From: a virus
Length of the DNA stretch: 21,400 nt
Virus record (IMG/VR): IMGVR_UViG_3300042539_000864
Span: 1 to 21,400 of that record
Direction: 5' to 3' (one strand)
The notes under the pieces are model-generated. The model was not told the DNA's origin. It worked only from the letters and a program-made list of their open reading frames with translations, and ran no database searches. Each line of letters begins with the position of its first letter. Positions within the stretch are counted from its first letter, which is position 1. A program made the position numbers and the translations under genes. Positions 13,265 through 18,917 of this stretch are shown one piece after another.

Positions 13265-13284
13265 GGCGAAGTCCTTTCGCGGTT

Positions 13285-13309
13285 GCCCGCCGGCGAAGTG
13301 CCGGCGGGC
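13285..13309 (-). repeat. 10-bp perfect GC hairpin between two small genes
   Basis: GCCCGCCGGC (13,285-13,294) pairs with GCCGGCGGGC (13,300-13,309) around a 5-base loop. It lies after the stop at 13,321 and just before the Shine-Dalgarno of the gene starting at 13,264. It is very stable but has no T-run. It may stabilise or process the mRNA, or partly terminate transcription. Confidence 0.6.
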
Positions 13310-13320
13310 GTGGCGGCTGG

Positions 13321-13482
13321 TCAGGCGGCGGCCTTCTGTCGCAGTTCGTTGTAGAGCGAGTCGATCAACAGCTCGAGCTTGTCCTGGCCGAGCACTGCGG
13401 CGAAGGCCTCCTTGATGCTCATGCCTTCGGCGACCTTCGCAAGAATCCGGCGGCTGATCTCAGCGTTCTTGGCGGCGTCCAT
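13321..13482 (-). CDS. Very small helical protein, first gene after an early promoter
   Basis: This is a 53-residue protein beginning MDAAKNAEISRRILAKVAEG and continuing MSIKEAFAAVLGQDKLELLI. It looks like three short helices, possibly a small DNA- or protein-binding helical bundle. The function is unknown. The start at 13,482 has GGGAG 8 bases upstream; a longer frame from 13,518 would begin inside the inverted repeat of the leader. It is directly served by the promoter at 13,535-13,563. Confidence 0.6.
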   Translation of the reverse strand: MDAAKNAEISRRILAKVAEGMSIKEAFAAVLGQDKLELLIDSLYNELRQKAAA

Positions 13483-13504
13483 CGTTTCGTCTCCCGTTGG
13501 CGTT

Positions 13505-13529
13505 GCGTCAGGTCTCAATCGCCTGACGC
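13505..13529 (-). promoter_or_regulatory. 8-bp inverted repeat at the predicted transcription start
   Basis: GCGTCAGG (13,505-13,512) is the exact complement of CCTGACGC (13,522-13,529). The predicted start of the transcript (about 13,528) lies at its edge, so it is either an operator just downstream of the promoter or a hairpin at the very 5' end of the mRNA. Confidence 0.5.
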
Positions 13530-13534
13530 GAGGC

Positions 13535-13563
13535 AGTGTAGGTTATCGGTAGTTGGGCGTCAA
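13535..13563 (-). promoter_or_regulatory. Strong sigma-70-like promoter for the leftward early operon
   Basis: On the minus strand, TTGACG (13,563-13,558), exactly 17 bases and TACACT (13,540-13,535) lie upstream of the gene starting at 13,482. The 17-base spacer is itself the third copy of the repeat seen at 12,989-13,027, so a bound regulator would sit on the promoter. Confidence 0.6.
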
Positions 13564-13589
13564 GGGGATGAATCGGATTTTTTGGGAGT

Positions 13590-13611
13590 GCGTTTTCTGC
13601 GGGGAAAACGC
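13590..13611 (-). terminator. Hairpin directly after the excisionase-like gene
   Basis: GCGTTTTC (13,590-13,597) pairs perfectly with GAAAACGC (13,604-13,611), loop 6 bases. It starts immediately at the stop codon of the excisionase-like gene (13,611-13,613), on the minus strand. The bases that follow are not a T-run, so termination would be inefficient or factor-aided. Confidence 0.4.
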
Positions 13612-13889
13612 TACTTCTTCCGCCGGGCGGCCTTCTTGGCCGGCTTCCGCTTCGCGGCCGGACGCTTGGCGAGGTGCTTTTTCCCGGTCGCCCTGGTGGT
13701 CAGGGTGTCGCGGACGTGGGCGGCTGAGCGTTTTGCCACCAGCCGCAGCCGCTTCCCGAGCATCCGGCTCTCAAGCTTTTCCTCGCGGCACAGGTGTCGG
13801 ACCCAGCCTTCTGTGCAGCCGATGAACTCGACCGCCTCGGGAACGGTGAGGTAGTCCACGCCGTCGATGTTGTAAGCCATAGCAACCAT
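13611..13889 (-). CDS. Excisionase-like MerR-type HTH protein with histone-like tail
   Basis: This is a 92-residue protein. Residues 13-62, starting YLTVPEAVEFIGCTEGWVRH and continuing LCREEKLESRMLGKRLRLVA, match the HTH_17/excisionase pattern. The last 27 residues are Lys/Arg/Ala-rich (KRPAAKRKPAKKAARRKK) and resemble histone H1 tails, suggesting non-specific DNA binding or bending. It lies divergent to the integrase and could be its directionality factor or the regulator of the shared control region. The ATG at 13,889 coincides with the predicted transcription start, so the mRNA would be leaderless; a Met three codons later is an alternative. Confidence 0.7.
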   Translation of the reverse strand: MVAMAYNIDGVDYLTVPEAVEFIGCTEGWVRHLCREEKLESRMLGKRLRLVAKRSAAHVRDTLTTRATGKKHLAKRPAAKRKPAKKAARRKK

Positions 13890-13895
13890 GCCCAA

Positions 13896-13924
13896 ATACT
13901 AGGGCGCCGACAGTTCGGCGTCAA
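13896..13924 (-). promoter_or_regulatory. Promoter of the excisionase-like gene with internal palindrome
   Basis: On the minus strand, TTGACG (13,924-13,919), exactly 17 bases and TAGTAT (13,901-13,896) make a near-consensus promoter. The expected start of RNA is about 13,889, the first base of the ATG. CGCCGA (13,905-13,910) and TCGGCG (13,915-13,920) form a palindrome between the boxes and touching the -35, as expected for a repressor operator. Confidence 0.6.
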
Positions 13925-13951
13925 ACCTGCCAGCCGCTTGCCCCGGCCGGC

Positions 13952-14004
13952 CGATCCTCCGTAGGATCGACCGCAGGGGGTAGTTTGAACGGAGAGGGCT
14001 CCGT
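13952..14004. promoter_or_regulatory. Inverted repeats in the divergent int/xis region
   Basis: CGATCCT (13,952-13,958) pairs with AGGATCG (13,963-13,969), loop 4. ACGGAG (13,989-13,994) pairs with CTCCGT (13,999-14,004), loop 4. TTGAAC occurs on both sides of the second palindrome (13,985-13,990 and 14,004-14,009). These may be integrase arm sites, excisionase sites or operators; which one cannot be told from sequence. Confidence 0.4.
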
Positions 14005-14031
14005 TGAACACCTGTACACTGCTGCTATCAT
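14004..14031 (+). promoter_or_regulatory. Probable integrase promoter
   Basis: TTGAAC (14,004-14,009), a 16-base spacer and TATCAT (14,026-14,031) lie 24 bases before the integrase ATG. The palindrome ACGGAG/CTCCGT ends at the first base of the -35 box, so binding there could control the integrase. Confidence 0.45.
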
Positions 14032-14054
14032 GGGCAGAAAAAAGGGGGTGCGAG

Positions 14055-14972
14055 ATGACGTTGCGAGAGTTGTTGGATCGGTACGCCCTGCTGATGAATC
14101 TGTCGGATCGGTCGGTGTCGCTATACGGTCACACCATCGACAAGTTCGCAGAGTTCCTGGGGCGCGAGCCCATGGTCGCGGACCTCGAAGACGTGGCGGT
14201 GTCGAAGTTCTTGCGGTGGCGGGCGACCAACCCGTGCCGAGGCCGCGTGGTCAGCCCGCACACCGTGGCCAAAGACCGCAGCCAACTGCTGGCGATCTGG
14301 ACCTGGGCGTGCAAGAAAAAGTTGCACGCCGGCGAGTGGCCGGGACTGCCACGCCAAAAGCGGGTGAAGCGGGCACCGACGGCGTACACCGTCGATGAAA
14401 TGAGCAGGCTAGTGAAGGCTGCACGGCAACGCCGCACGATGATGTCTGGCCTGCCGTCAGCCTGGTGGTGGAGCACCCTGCTGCAGGCCGCATGGCAGAC
14501 CGGCGAGCGAATCGGCGCCCTGCTGAATCTCCGGTGGCGTGAGGTCGATACGGCCAGCCATAGGCTTCTATTCCTTGCCGAGACACGCAAGGGCCGCGAG
14601 CGGGATCTGGTGTCGCCGATCACCGCCGAACTGGCTGCCGAACTGGATGCGCACAGAGGCCCGCCAGACGCTCTGGTGTGGCCCAGGACAGGGCATCCGC
14701 TGTCGCACTATGCGTCCATGCGTCTGCTGTGCAAGCGGGCTGGCGTGCCATCTAGGGCGTTCCACGCGATCCGCAAGGCGAGCGCGTCGTACGTCGCTGC
14801 TGGAGGAGGTGACGCCACGGCCCACCTCGGGCACGCGGATCCGGCGATGACGAGAGGGCACTACCTAGACCCGCGAATCACGGAGACGGCACGCGGGCTC
14901 GACTACCTGCCGCCGCTCGACCTCAATGGGCCACCCAAGGACGAGGAAGGGCCGCCCAGGAAGCCACGGTAG
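14055..14972 (+). CDS. int: Tyrosine-family phage integrase
   Basis: This is a 305-residue site-specific recombinase that would insert and excise the phage genome. Residues 1-90 form the SAM-like core-binding domain (MTLRELLDRYALLMNLSDRS onwards). The catalytic residues are in order: R152 in QTGERIGALLNLRW, K179 in ETRKGRERD, H237 and R240 in FHAIRK, H260 in HLGHADPAM and the nucleophile Y270 in TRGHYLDPR. All are present, so it should be active. The start at 14,055 has AAGGGGG 5-6 bases upstream; an upstream ATG in frame (14,004) lies in the promoter. It lacks a long arm-binding N-terminal domain. It is the first gene of the plus-strand island. Confidence 0.95.
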   Translation: MTLRELLDRYALLMNLSDRSVSLYGHTIDKFAEFLGREPMVADLEDVAVSKFLRWRATNPCRGRVVSPHTVAKDRSQLLAIWTWACKKKLHAGEWPGLPRQKRVKRAPTAYTVDEMSRLVKAARQRRTMMSGLPSAWWWSTLLQAAWQTGERIGALLNLRWREVDTASHRLLFLAETRKGRERDLVSPITAELAAELDAHRGPPDALVWPRTGHPLSHYASMRLLCKRAGVPSRAFHAIRKASASYVAAGGGDATAHLGHADPAMTRGHYLDPRITETARGLDYLPPLDLNGPPKDEEGPPRKPR

Positions 14973-15092
14973 GCGACAACACTAGCCCGGCGGCGTAGAC
15001 TGCCGGGGAAGGCGCATGTGTTGGGCCTAGAAAACAAGGCAAATGCTGGATGATCGCGAAACAGATTTCGGGATCACGACACGGAGCATGAC
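14973..15092 (+). promoter_or_regulatory. Intergenic region after int with hairpins and a weak promoter
   Basis: This 120-base gap holds no gene. CCCGGC (14,986-14,991) pairs with GCCGGG (15,002-15,007), which could terminate int transcription weakly. GCGACA (14,973-14,978), 17 bases and TAGACT (14,996-15,001) form a possible weak promoter for the small plus-strand genes. GATCGCGAAA (15,052-15,061) pairs with TTTCGGGATC (15,066-15,075) with one mismatch. An attP core could lie here or upstream of int but cannot be recognised without the host attachment site. Confidence 0.4.
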
Positions 15093-15371
15093 ATGAGCTA
15101 CATGAAAGACCTCGACATTCGGCTACGCAACGGCGGCGATGACGCGATTGCGGCGGCGTGCGAACTGATGCCGAAGTGGATTTCTGTCTGGGAACAATTG
15201 CCAGCACTCAACACGCGAGTCCTGGTGCTCGTGGATTGCAAGCCGCACGAGCATCCGCACACGATCGGCGCGTTCATGTTCTACGGCAACTGGGAACTGG
15301 ACGCCGAATACGAAGAGGCCACCGAGCCGAGCTACTGGATGCCGTTGAGCGACCCGCCGGAGGTGAAGTGA
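15093..15371 (+). CDS. DUF551-like phage protein
   Basis: This is a 92-residue protein. The DUF551 pattern is clear: WISVWEQLPALNTRVLVLVD at residues 29-48, a central IGAFMFYGNWELDAEYEE strand region and the terminal SYWMPLSDPPEV. DUF551 proteins are very common in phages and prophages and have no established function. It starts at 15,093 with GGAG 6 bases upstream; an ATG three codons later is also possible. Its last codons contain the Shine-Dalgarno of the next gene, whose ATG overlaps its stop by one base. Confidence 0.8.
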   Translation: MSYMKDLDIRLRNGGDDAIAAACELMPKWISVWEQLPALNTRVLVLVDCKPHEHPHTIGAFMFYGNWELDAEYEEATEPSYWMPLSDPPEVK

Positions 15372-15709
15372 TGGAACTAGTAACGCGGCACACGATGGCA
15401 GCAGGAGCGGCGAATCGGTGGTTTGACGTTTACCGAGGAGACCGTGACGGAAAGGCAGCCGCCATACGGGCTCTTGGTGAATCTCCCGATCCAGACGCCG
15501 TCGATGCAATCATTGGCAACGGCAGTTGGACTAGGGTGCCGCAATGCAATGAATGCAAAACGAACGGTGCTGCGGTTGTCCAAATAGGCGACGAGCCAGA
15601 CTACGAGTCTCATACTGCCTGGGTCTGCGAGGGCTGCCTGAAAAAGGCGCTGGCGTTGATTTGCCCGCGATACTGGATGCCGGTTCAAGCACCGCCGGAG
15701 GTGAAGTGA
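15371..15709 (+). CDS. Small zinc-ribbon phage protein with DUF551-like tail
   Basis: This is a 112-residue protein. Residues about 59-92 contain CNECKTNG and CEGCLKKA, two CxxC pairs about 28 residues apart, as in a zinc ribbon. The C-terminus RYWMPVQAPPEVK is nearly the same as the end of the DUF551 protein before it, but the WIxVxExLP part of that domain is missing, so this looks like another protein carrying the end of a DUF551 unit. The function is unknown. The start at 15,371 is fixed by the TGATG overlap and embedded Shine-Dalgarno. Confidence 0.7.
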   Translation: MELVTRHTMAAGAANRWFDVYRGDRDGKAAAIRALGESPDPDAVDAIIGNGSWTRVPQCNECKTNGAAVVQIGDEPDYESHTAWVCEGCLKKALALICPRYWMPVQAPPEVK

Positions 15710-15912
15710 TGCCTTGCCCCATCTGCGACCAGAAGCCGATGAACTGCGACTGCACAGAGGCAGAGAAGCGGATGTATAGCGAGGCGGAAGACTTGGAGAA
15801 TGAGATCACACGCCTGCGGATGCTGATCCAGAACGCCGCGTACTTGCTTCAAGGCTCTCCGGTGGGAAGCGGGTGTTATGAAGCGTGGCAGATACTGACG
15901 GAGGTGAAGTGA
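15709..15912 (+). CDS. Very small Cys/coiled-coil phage protein
   Basis: This is a 67-residue protein starting MPCPICDQKPMNCDCTEAEK. The four Cys residues (CPIC and CDC) may bind zinc, and the following helix (YSEAEDLENEITRLRMLIQN) looks like a short coiled coil. The function is unknown. The start at 15,709 is fixed by the TGATG overlap with the previous stop and by the Shine-Dalgarno inside that gene. It ends TEVK, with the same module driving the next gene. Confidence 0.7.
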   Translation: MPCPICDQKPMNCDCTEAEKRMYSEAEDLENEITRLRMLIQNAAYLLQGSPVGSGCYEAWQILTEVK

Positions 15913-16013
15913 TGAATGGCCAGGATCGAAGAATGTTCTATGGAATAGTCTTCTATGTCTGCATCGACGCCCTTGGAAAAGTGTCTGACTTCATCGCCCG
16001 GCTCGCTGGATGA
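15912..16013 (+). CDS. 33-residue peptide gene
   Basis: The ATG at 15,912 follows the third copy of the coupling module and is in frame for 33 codons to a TGA at 16,011-16,013. The peptide begins MNGQDRRMFYGIVFYVCIDA and has a short hydrophobic, aromatic middle, possibly a weak membrane segment. Its stop overlaps the ATG of the next gene as ATGA. The strong ribosome site and both couplings suggest that it is translated, though it may serve mainly as a coupling leader. Confidence 0.55.
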   Translation: MNGQDRRMFYGIVFYVCIDALGKVSDFIARLAG

Positions 16014-16477
16014 CGCTAGAGGCGGCCGAAACAGGCGTAGACTCGCTGGACGGCGGCGGTACGATGGCGGGCATGGAAGACATCATCGCCCGCATCGACG
16101 CCCTCTTGGCGAACACGCCGCAGAGCGAGATCGAAGAGTTTGAGGTGACTCGCTGTCTGCGGGATTGCCGAGACGAGATCATCGCCGCCCGAGCCTGTGC
16201 CGAGATGATGCTGCAAGGCACCGGCCAGCGGCTTGCCGAAGGCATGGCAGAGCGAGTCATCAACGGTCAGACGGTTGGGGCTTGGATCGCGGTGAGCGAG
16301 CGAATGCCGGAAGAGTACGAGCGAGTGATCGGCTGGCGGGCTGGCTTGGTGCGTGCGGGAGAAGTCTGGCGTAACGAAAGCGGCGGGTGGCTTTGCGGCG
16401 ACTGCGAGCCTGCCGGTGGGATCACCCACTGGATGCCGCTACCCGAACCGCCGGCCAATTATCCAGAATTATCCTGA
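16010..16477 (+). CDS. Second DUF551-like protein with helical N-terminal part
   Basis: This is a 155-residue protein. Residues about 20-80 form a helical region (MEDIIARIDALLANTPQSEI and later CRDEIIAARACAEMMLQGTG). The C-terminal 65 residues are a DUF551 domain: WIAVSERMPEEYERVIGW, a central GEVWRNESGGWLC and HWMPLPEPP near the end. The function is unknown. The start at 16,010 is supported by the ATGA overlap with the 33-residue peptide gene. A Met at 16,064 (start of the helical region) is a plausible alternative, as the first 18 residues look unstructured. Confidence 0.75.
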   Translation: MTLEAAETGVDSLDGGGTMAGMEDIIARIDALLANTPQSEIEEFEVTRCLRDCRDEIIAARACAEMMLQGTGQRLAEGMAERVINGQTVGAWIAVSERMPEEYERVIGWRAGLVRAGEVWRNESGGWLCGDCEPAGGITHWMPLPEPPANYPELS

Positions 16478-16502
16478 ACCCCGAGCACAGCCGGGAGTCG
16501 CA

Positions 16503-16523
16503 GTCGTGGGAAGGGGACACGAC
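16503..16523. repeat. Small hairpin between convergent genes
   Basis: GTCGTG (16,503-16,508) pairs with CACGAC (16,518-16,523). It lies between the plus-strand stop at 16,477 and the minus-strand stop at 16,548, where a two-way terminator is expected, but neither side has a T-run. Confidence 0.3.
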
Positions 16524-16547
16524 CGCACCTCGACCGGCTGGCCCGGG

Positions 16548-16757
16548 TCAATCTCCTCGGATGTGCGACAGGCACGGCCGCTCGTCCCGCTGCGCAATCG
16601 TCACGGCCAACTTTCCCTTCACCCGCGACAACTCCGCGAGCAGCCGCATGACGTGGGCCGCGAGCACGCCGCTCGTGCCCTGGTCCCAGGTGCCCTGGAA
16701 CTTGCGGGCGTCGAACTCGCACTGCTGGAGGTAGGCGTCAGAGAGGGGCTCGGGCAT
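16548..16757 (-). CDS. Small helical phage protein
   Basis: This is a 69-residue protein starting MPEPLSDAYLQQCEFDARKF. The LSDAxL... start and the helical DVxxLLAEL-like middle (SGVLAAHVMRLLAELSRVKG) are like a very common group of uncharacterised small phage proteins. The start at 16,757 has AGAGGA about 6 bases upstream and lies 20 bases inside the end of the previous gene. A longer frame from 16,805 has no ribosome site. Confidence 0.6.
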   Translation of the reverse strand: MPEPLSDAYLQQCEFDARKFQGTWDQGTSGVLAAHVMRLLAELSRVKGKLAVTIAQRDERPCLSHIRGD

Positions 16758-17307
16758 CGCGTTCCTCTCGGTAAAGCAACAGGGCCAATAGCGAATAACT
16801 GGCAAGGTCCAGCAGCGTGTCCTCGACCGACTCGTGCGGCAGGTTGCCCGTCTTGTTGAACACAGACAGCCGCGTCACCTTGTCACTCAATCGCACCATG
16901 GCTCCCTGCCACGCTGGGATGCCGACGAACTCCGCGCCTCGCCGGATATTGAGCAGCGGGTCTGTGCCATCTGGGCACCCATATCCGGCACTCTTGGATA
17001 TATGAAGCTGCCGCAGCGTATCGAGTAGGTCGAAGTACGCTTGGCTCGTGGGGTGCACCTCGGGCTTCAAGAGCCCGTCGCCTGCGAGCCGCTGCAGCAG
17101 GTGCTCGATGTACGGCCCGTCGGTCAGCTTGTCCCAATCGATGCCGTGATCGTCCTGTGACATTTCCTCTGCCCCTTCAACTTCCGGCAGCGGTTCCGTC
17201 ACAGCCTTGTACCCCGCCATCTTCGGATCATCCGCCGGCGTCGCGTCCAGCCTGGTTCGCACAGCGTGGCGCAAAGATTCGTTCGCTTCCTCAAGTGTTG
17301 CACTCAT
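16738..17307 (-). CDS. Nmad1/DUF1599-like nucleotide-related protein
   Basis: This is a 189-residue protein. The C-terminal 100 residues show the family pattern: YFDLLDTLRQLHISKSAGYG, NIRRGAEFVGIPAWQGAMVR, LSDKVTRLSVF and the acidic helix HESVEDTLLDLASYSLLALL. This all-alpha fold is related to MazG-type pyrophosphohydrolases and is proposed to act in nucleotide modification or pool control in phages; the substrate is unknown. The N-terminal 80 residues are disordered and acidic. The start at 17,307 has AAAGGGG 6 bases upstream and an ATGA overlap with the metallophosphoesterase gene. Confidence 0.75.
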   Translation of the reverse strand: MSATLEEANESLRHAVRTRLDATPADDPKMAGYKAVTEPLPEVEGAEEMSQDDHGIDWDKLTDGPYIEHLLQRLAGDGLLKPEVHPTSQAYFDLLDTLRQLHISKSAGYGCPDGTDPLLNIRRGAEFVGIPAWQGAMVRLSDKVTRLSVFNKTGNLPHESVEDTLLDLASYSLLALLLYREERDARAPL

Positions 17308-18410
17308 GCTTTCCCCTTTCTTAGATCCCTGTCGCAGAACAATGGATATGCCTTCGTGACTTCGTTCCTGCCGTGGTCGATCACGAACGCTGCCTGACAC
17401 GGACGCTCGCTGCCTTCAGCCCCGATACGCACGGCGTATGCGGAGTAGCCGATAACGCTTCCGTTCGTGATGTAGCGGCCCGAGCGACCCCAACTGAACT
17501 GGTGCCAATGTCCGATGCACGTCAAGTCGGCGCGGCTCGTGGCGTCCCATGCCGCAATCTTCTTGCGAAGTGGCACATGCACACCCCCGATGCCGCCTTG
17601 ATATTTCACTGAGTGACCATGCGTGAACCGCACGCGAAACCCGTCGAGGTCCACGTAGTTCAGATGCCCCTCGCCAATCTGCCAGCGGACGTTCTTTCGC
17701 CGCTCCTCGGCCTGCATCGTCAGGTACAGGTCGTGCTCGTAGGACGTGTCGGCTTCGTTGGTCCGCATCTTCTCGGTCGTGCGGCCATGGTTTCCGCAAG
17801 AAGTCGCTACCACGATTTCTTTCACACGCTCGCTCGCGGCGTCGATGAACCCTCGTAAGCGGGAGCCAATCCACCGCTTCGCCGCCAGGGGGTGCAGGCT
17901 GTTTTCTTCGGCAAGCTCCGGGTGGATCATGCCGCTGATGAGGTCGCCGCCCAGCCAGATGCACACCCGGTCGATGCGGCACAGTTGCCGCTCGTGCTCG
18001 AGCATGGCGAAGAACCGCGACCACAACTCCGCGAGCCGGGCATCGCACACGTCAAGGTTGAACTCATTAAGCCCGTTGACCGTCTCGGGTCGCACGACCT
18101 CTTCGCAGTGAATGTCCGACAGCAACACGACCATCGTGGCGGCGTGCTGGGTCGTTTTCCGCTTTCCGGAAAATGGAACGACCGGCTCGATGCCACGCAG
18201 TTGCACGAGCACATCCGCCCGCTCACGCTCGCGGTCGATCTGTGCGAGTGCGGCCTTGTACCGTTTTTGGTATGTCGCCACGTCAGACCGCAGCCGCGCG
18301 AGTTCGGCGTCACGGGCGAGCTGGTCGACCGTCGCCATCTGCTCGGCAACGTCATCCGCTAGCGTTGGCGTAGCCAATCGCTCAGTTGCTTTTCGCCGAC
18401 GAGTTGCCAT
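17304..18410 (-). CDS. Metallophosphoesterase with N-terminal coiled coil
   Basis: This is a 368-residue protein. Residues 20-70 form a coiled coil (EQMATVDQLARDAELARLRS onwards). The calcineurin-type phosphoesterase motifs follow in order: LLSDIHCEE with D99 and H101, LGGDLISG with D156, CGNHGR with N207 and H208, FTHGHS with H264 and H266, and IGHWHQF with H301 and H303. These would hold two metals. Phage members can be DNA nucleases or phosphodiesterases; the substrate is unknown here. The start at 18,410 has GGAG 8 bases upstream and overlaps the previous gene by 52 bases. Confidence 0.9.
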   Translation of the reverse strand: MATRRRKATERLATPTLADDVAEQMATVDQLARDAELARLRSDVATYQKRYKAALAQIDRERERADVLVQLRGIEPVVPFSGKRKTTQHAATMVVLLSDIHCEEVVRPETVNGLNEFNLDVCDARLAELWSRFFAMLEHERQLCRIDRVCIWLGGDLISGMIHPELAEENSLHPLAAKRWIGSRLRGFIDAASERVKEIVVATSCGNHGRTTEKMRTNEADTSYEHDLYLTMQAEERRKNVRWQIGEGHLNYVDLDGFRVRFTHGHSVKYQGGIGGVHVPLRKKIAAWDATSRADLTCIGHWHQFSWGRSGRYITNGSVIGYSAYAVRIGAEGSERPCQAAFVIDHGRNEVTKAYPLFCDRDLRKGKA

Positions 18411-18607
18411 CCACGTTTCTCCGCTGCGGCCTTGATTGCCTTGTAGAACGCCCGCTTCTGATGCACAGCCGGGTCGAACGCCGCGCGAACCGCCAGCAAC
18501 TCGTGCTGTGCTTCGGGCGGCAGTTTGTCGAACCAGTTGCGTTGGCCTGGCCGGTGGTTCGCCACGTTCGCCAGTACCTCGTCAGTCAGGCTAGTGGCCT
18601 TCGCCAT
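18359..18607 (-). CDS. Small basic helical phage protein
   Basis: This is an 82-residue protein beginning MAKATSLTDEVLANVANHRP. GQRNWFDKLPPEAQHELLAV is followed by a basic helix (KAIKAAAEKRGWQLVGEKQL) that could be a HTH end, similar in outline to small DNA-binding accessory proteins near phage terminase or packaging genes. I cannot name the family. It overlaps its upstream neighbour by 17 bases and its downstream one by 52, so all three are probably co-translated. Confidence 0.6.
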   Translation of the reverse strand: MAKATSLTDEVLANVANHRPGQRNWFDKLPPEAQHELLAVRAAFDPAVHQKRAFYKAIKAAAEKRGWQLVGEKQLSDWLRQR

Positions 18608-18884
18608 TCGGCACCTCCCTGTAGTCGTGAGCCCAGAGAACCTTCGCGATGTCCTTCCCGGCCTGCTCGATCACTTCCTCGCTCGCCTGCGGAAAGATGG
18701 CGTGCAGTAGTTCATGGATGAGAATCGTCAGCCGGTGTTTGCCACGCATCCCGTCGTGCAAGACGATTCGCGGACGCTTCGCTTTCTGCGTGTACGTGAT
18801 GCCGTAGTTCGCGCCTTTGAGCGTGGTCCATCGGACAAGCCATTGCTCGTCACCGTTCAGCGTGAATACGTGATCGTCGGGCAT
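18591..18884 (-). CDS. Minimal HExxH metallopeptidase-like protein
   Basis: This is a 97-residue protein. The zinc-protease helix LTILIHELLHAIFPQASEEV (H57, E58, H61) is clear, and the preceding KRPRIVLHDGMRGKH strand fits the SprT/ImmA-like fold. The protein is short for the family but the third ligand could be an acidic residue of the next helix (E69, E70 or E73). Such proteins in phages may process a virion or host protein; there is no evidence of the substrate. The start at 18,884 has GAAGGGA 6 bases upstream. Confidence 0.75.
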   Translation of the reverse strand: MPDDHVFTLNGDEQWLVRWTTLKGANYGITYTQKAKRPRIVLHDGMRGKHRLTILIHELLHAIFPQASEEVIEQAGKDIAKVLWAHDYREVPNGEGH

Positions 18885-18917
18885 CGCAGTCCCTTCGCCC
18901 GCAGCATGGCTGATGCG

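Larger units (their letters stand above)
15359..15914 (+). repeat. Three copies of a 15-base stop/start coupling module
   Basis: GGAGGTGAAGTGATG occurs unchanged at 15,359-15,373, 15,697-15,711 and 15,900-15,914. Each copy contains a Shine-Dalgarno (GGAGG) inside the final Glu-Val-Lys codons of one gene, its TGA stop and the ATG of the next, with ideal 7-base spacing. The first two copies are also preceded by the same CCGCC bases (encoding PPEVK). The range spans all three copies. Confidence 0.9.

Noticed and set aside
13590-13611. Strong intrinsic terminator
   Set aside because: The stem is good but no T-run follows on the minus strand; kept only as a low-confidence hairpin.
18359-18607. 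Naming this gene as a terminase small subunit
   Set aside because: Only the size, basic helices and location fit; no terminase motif is visible and no large subunit is in the window.
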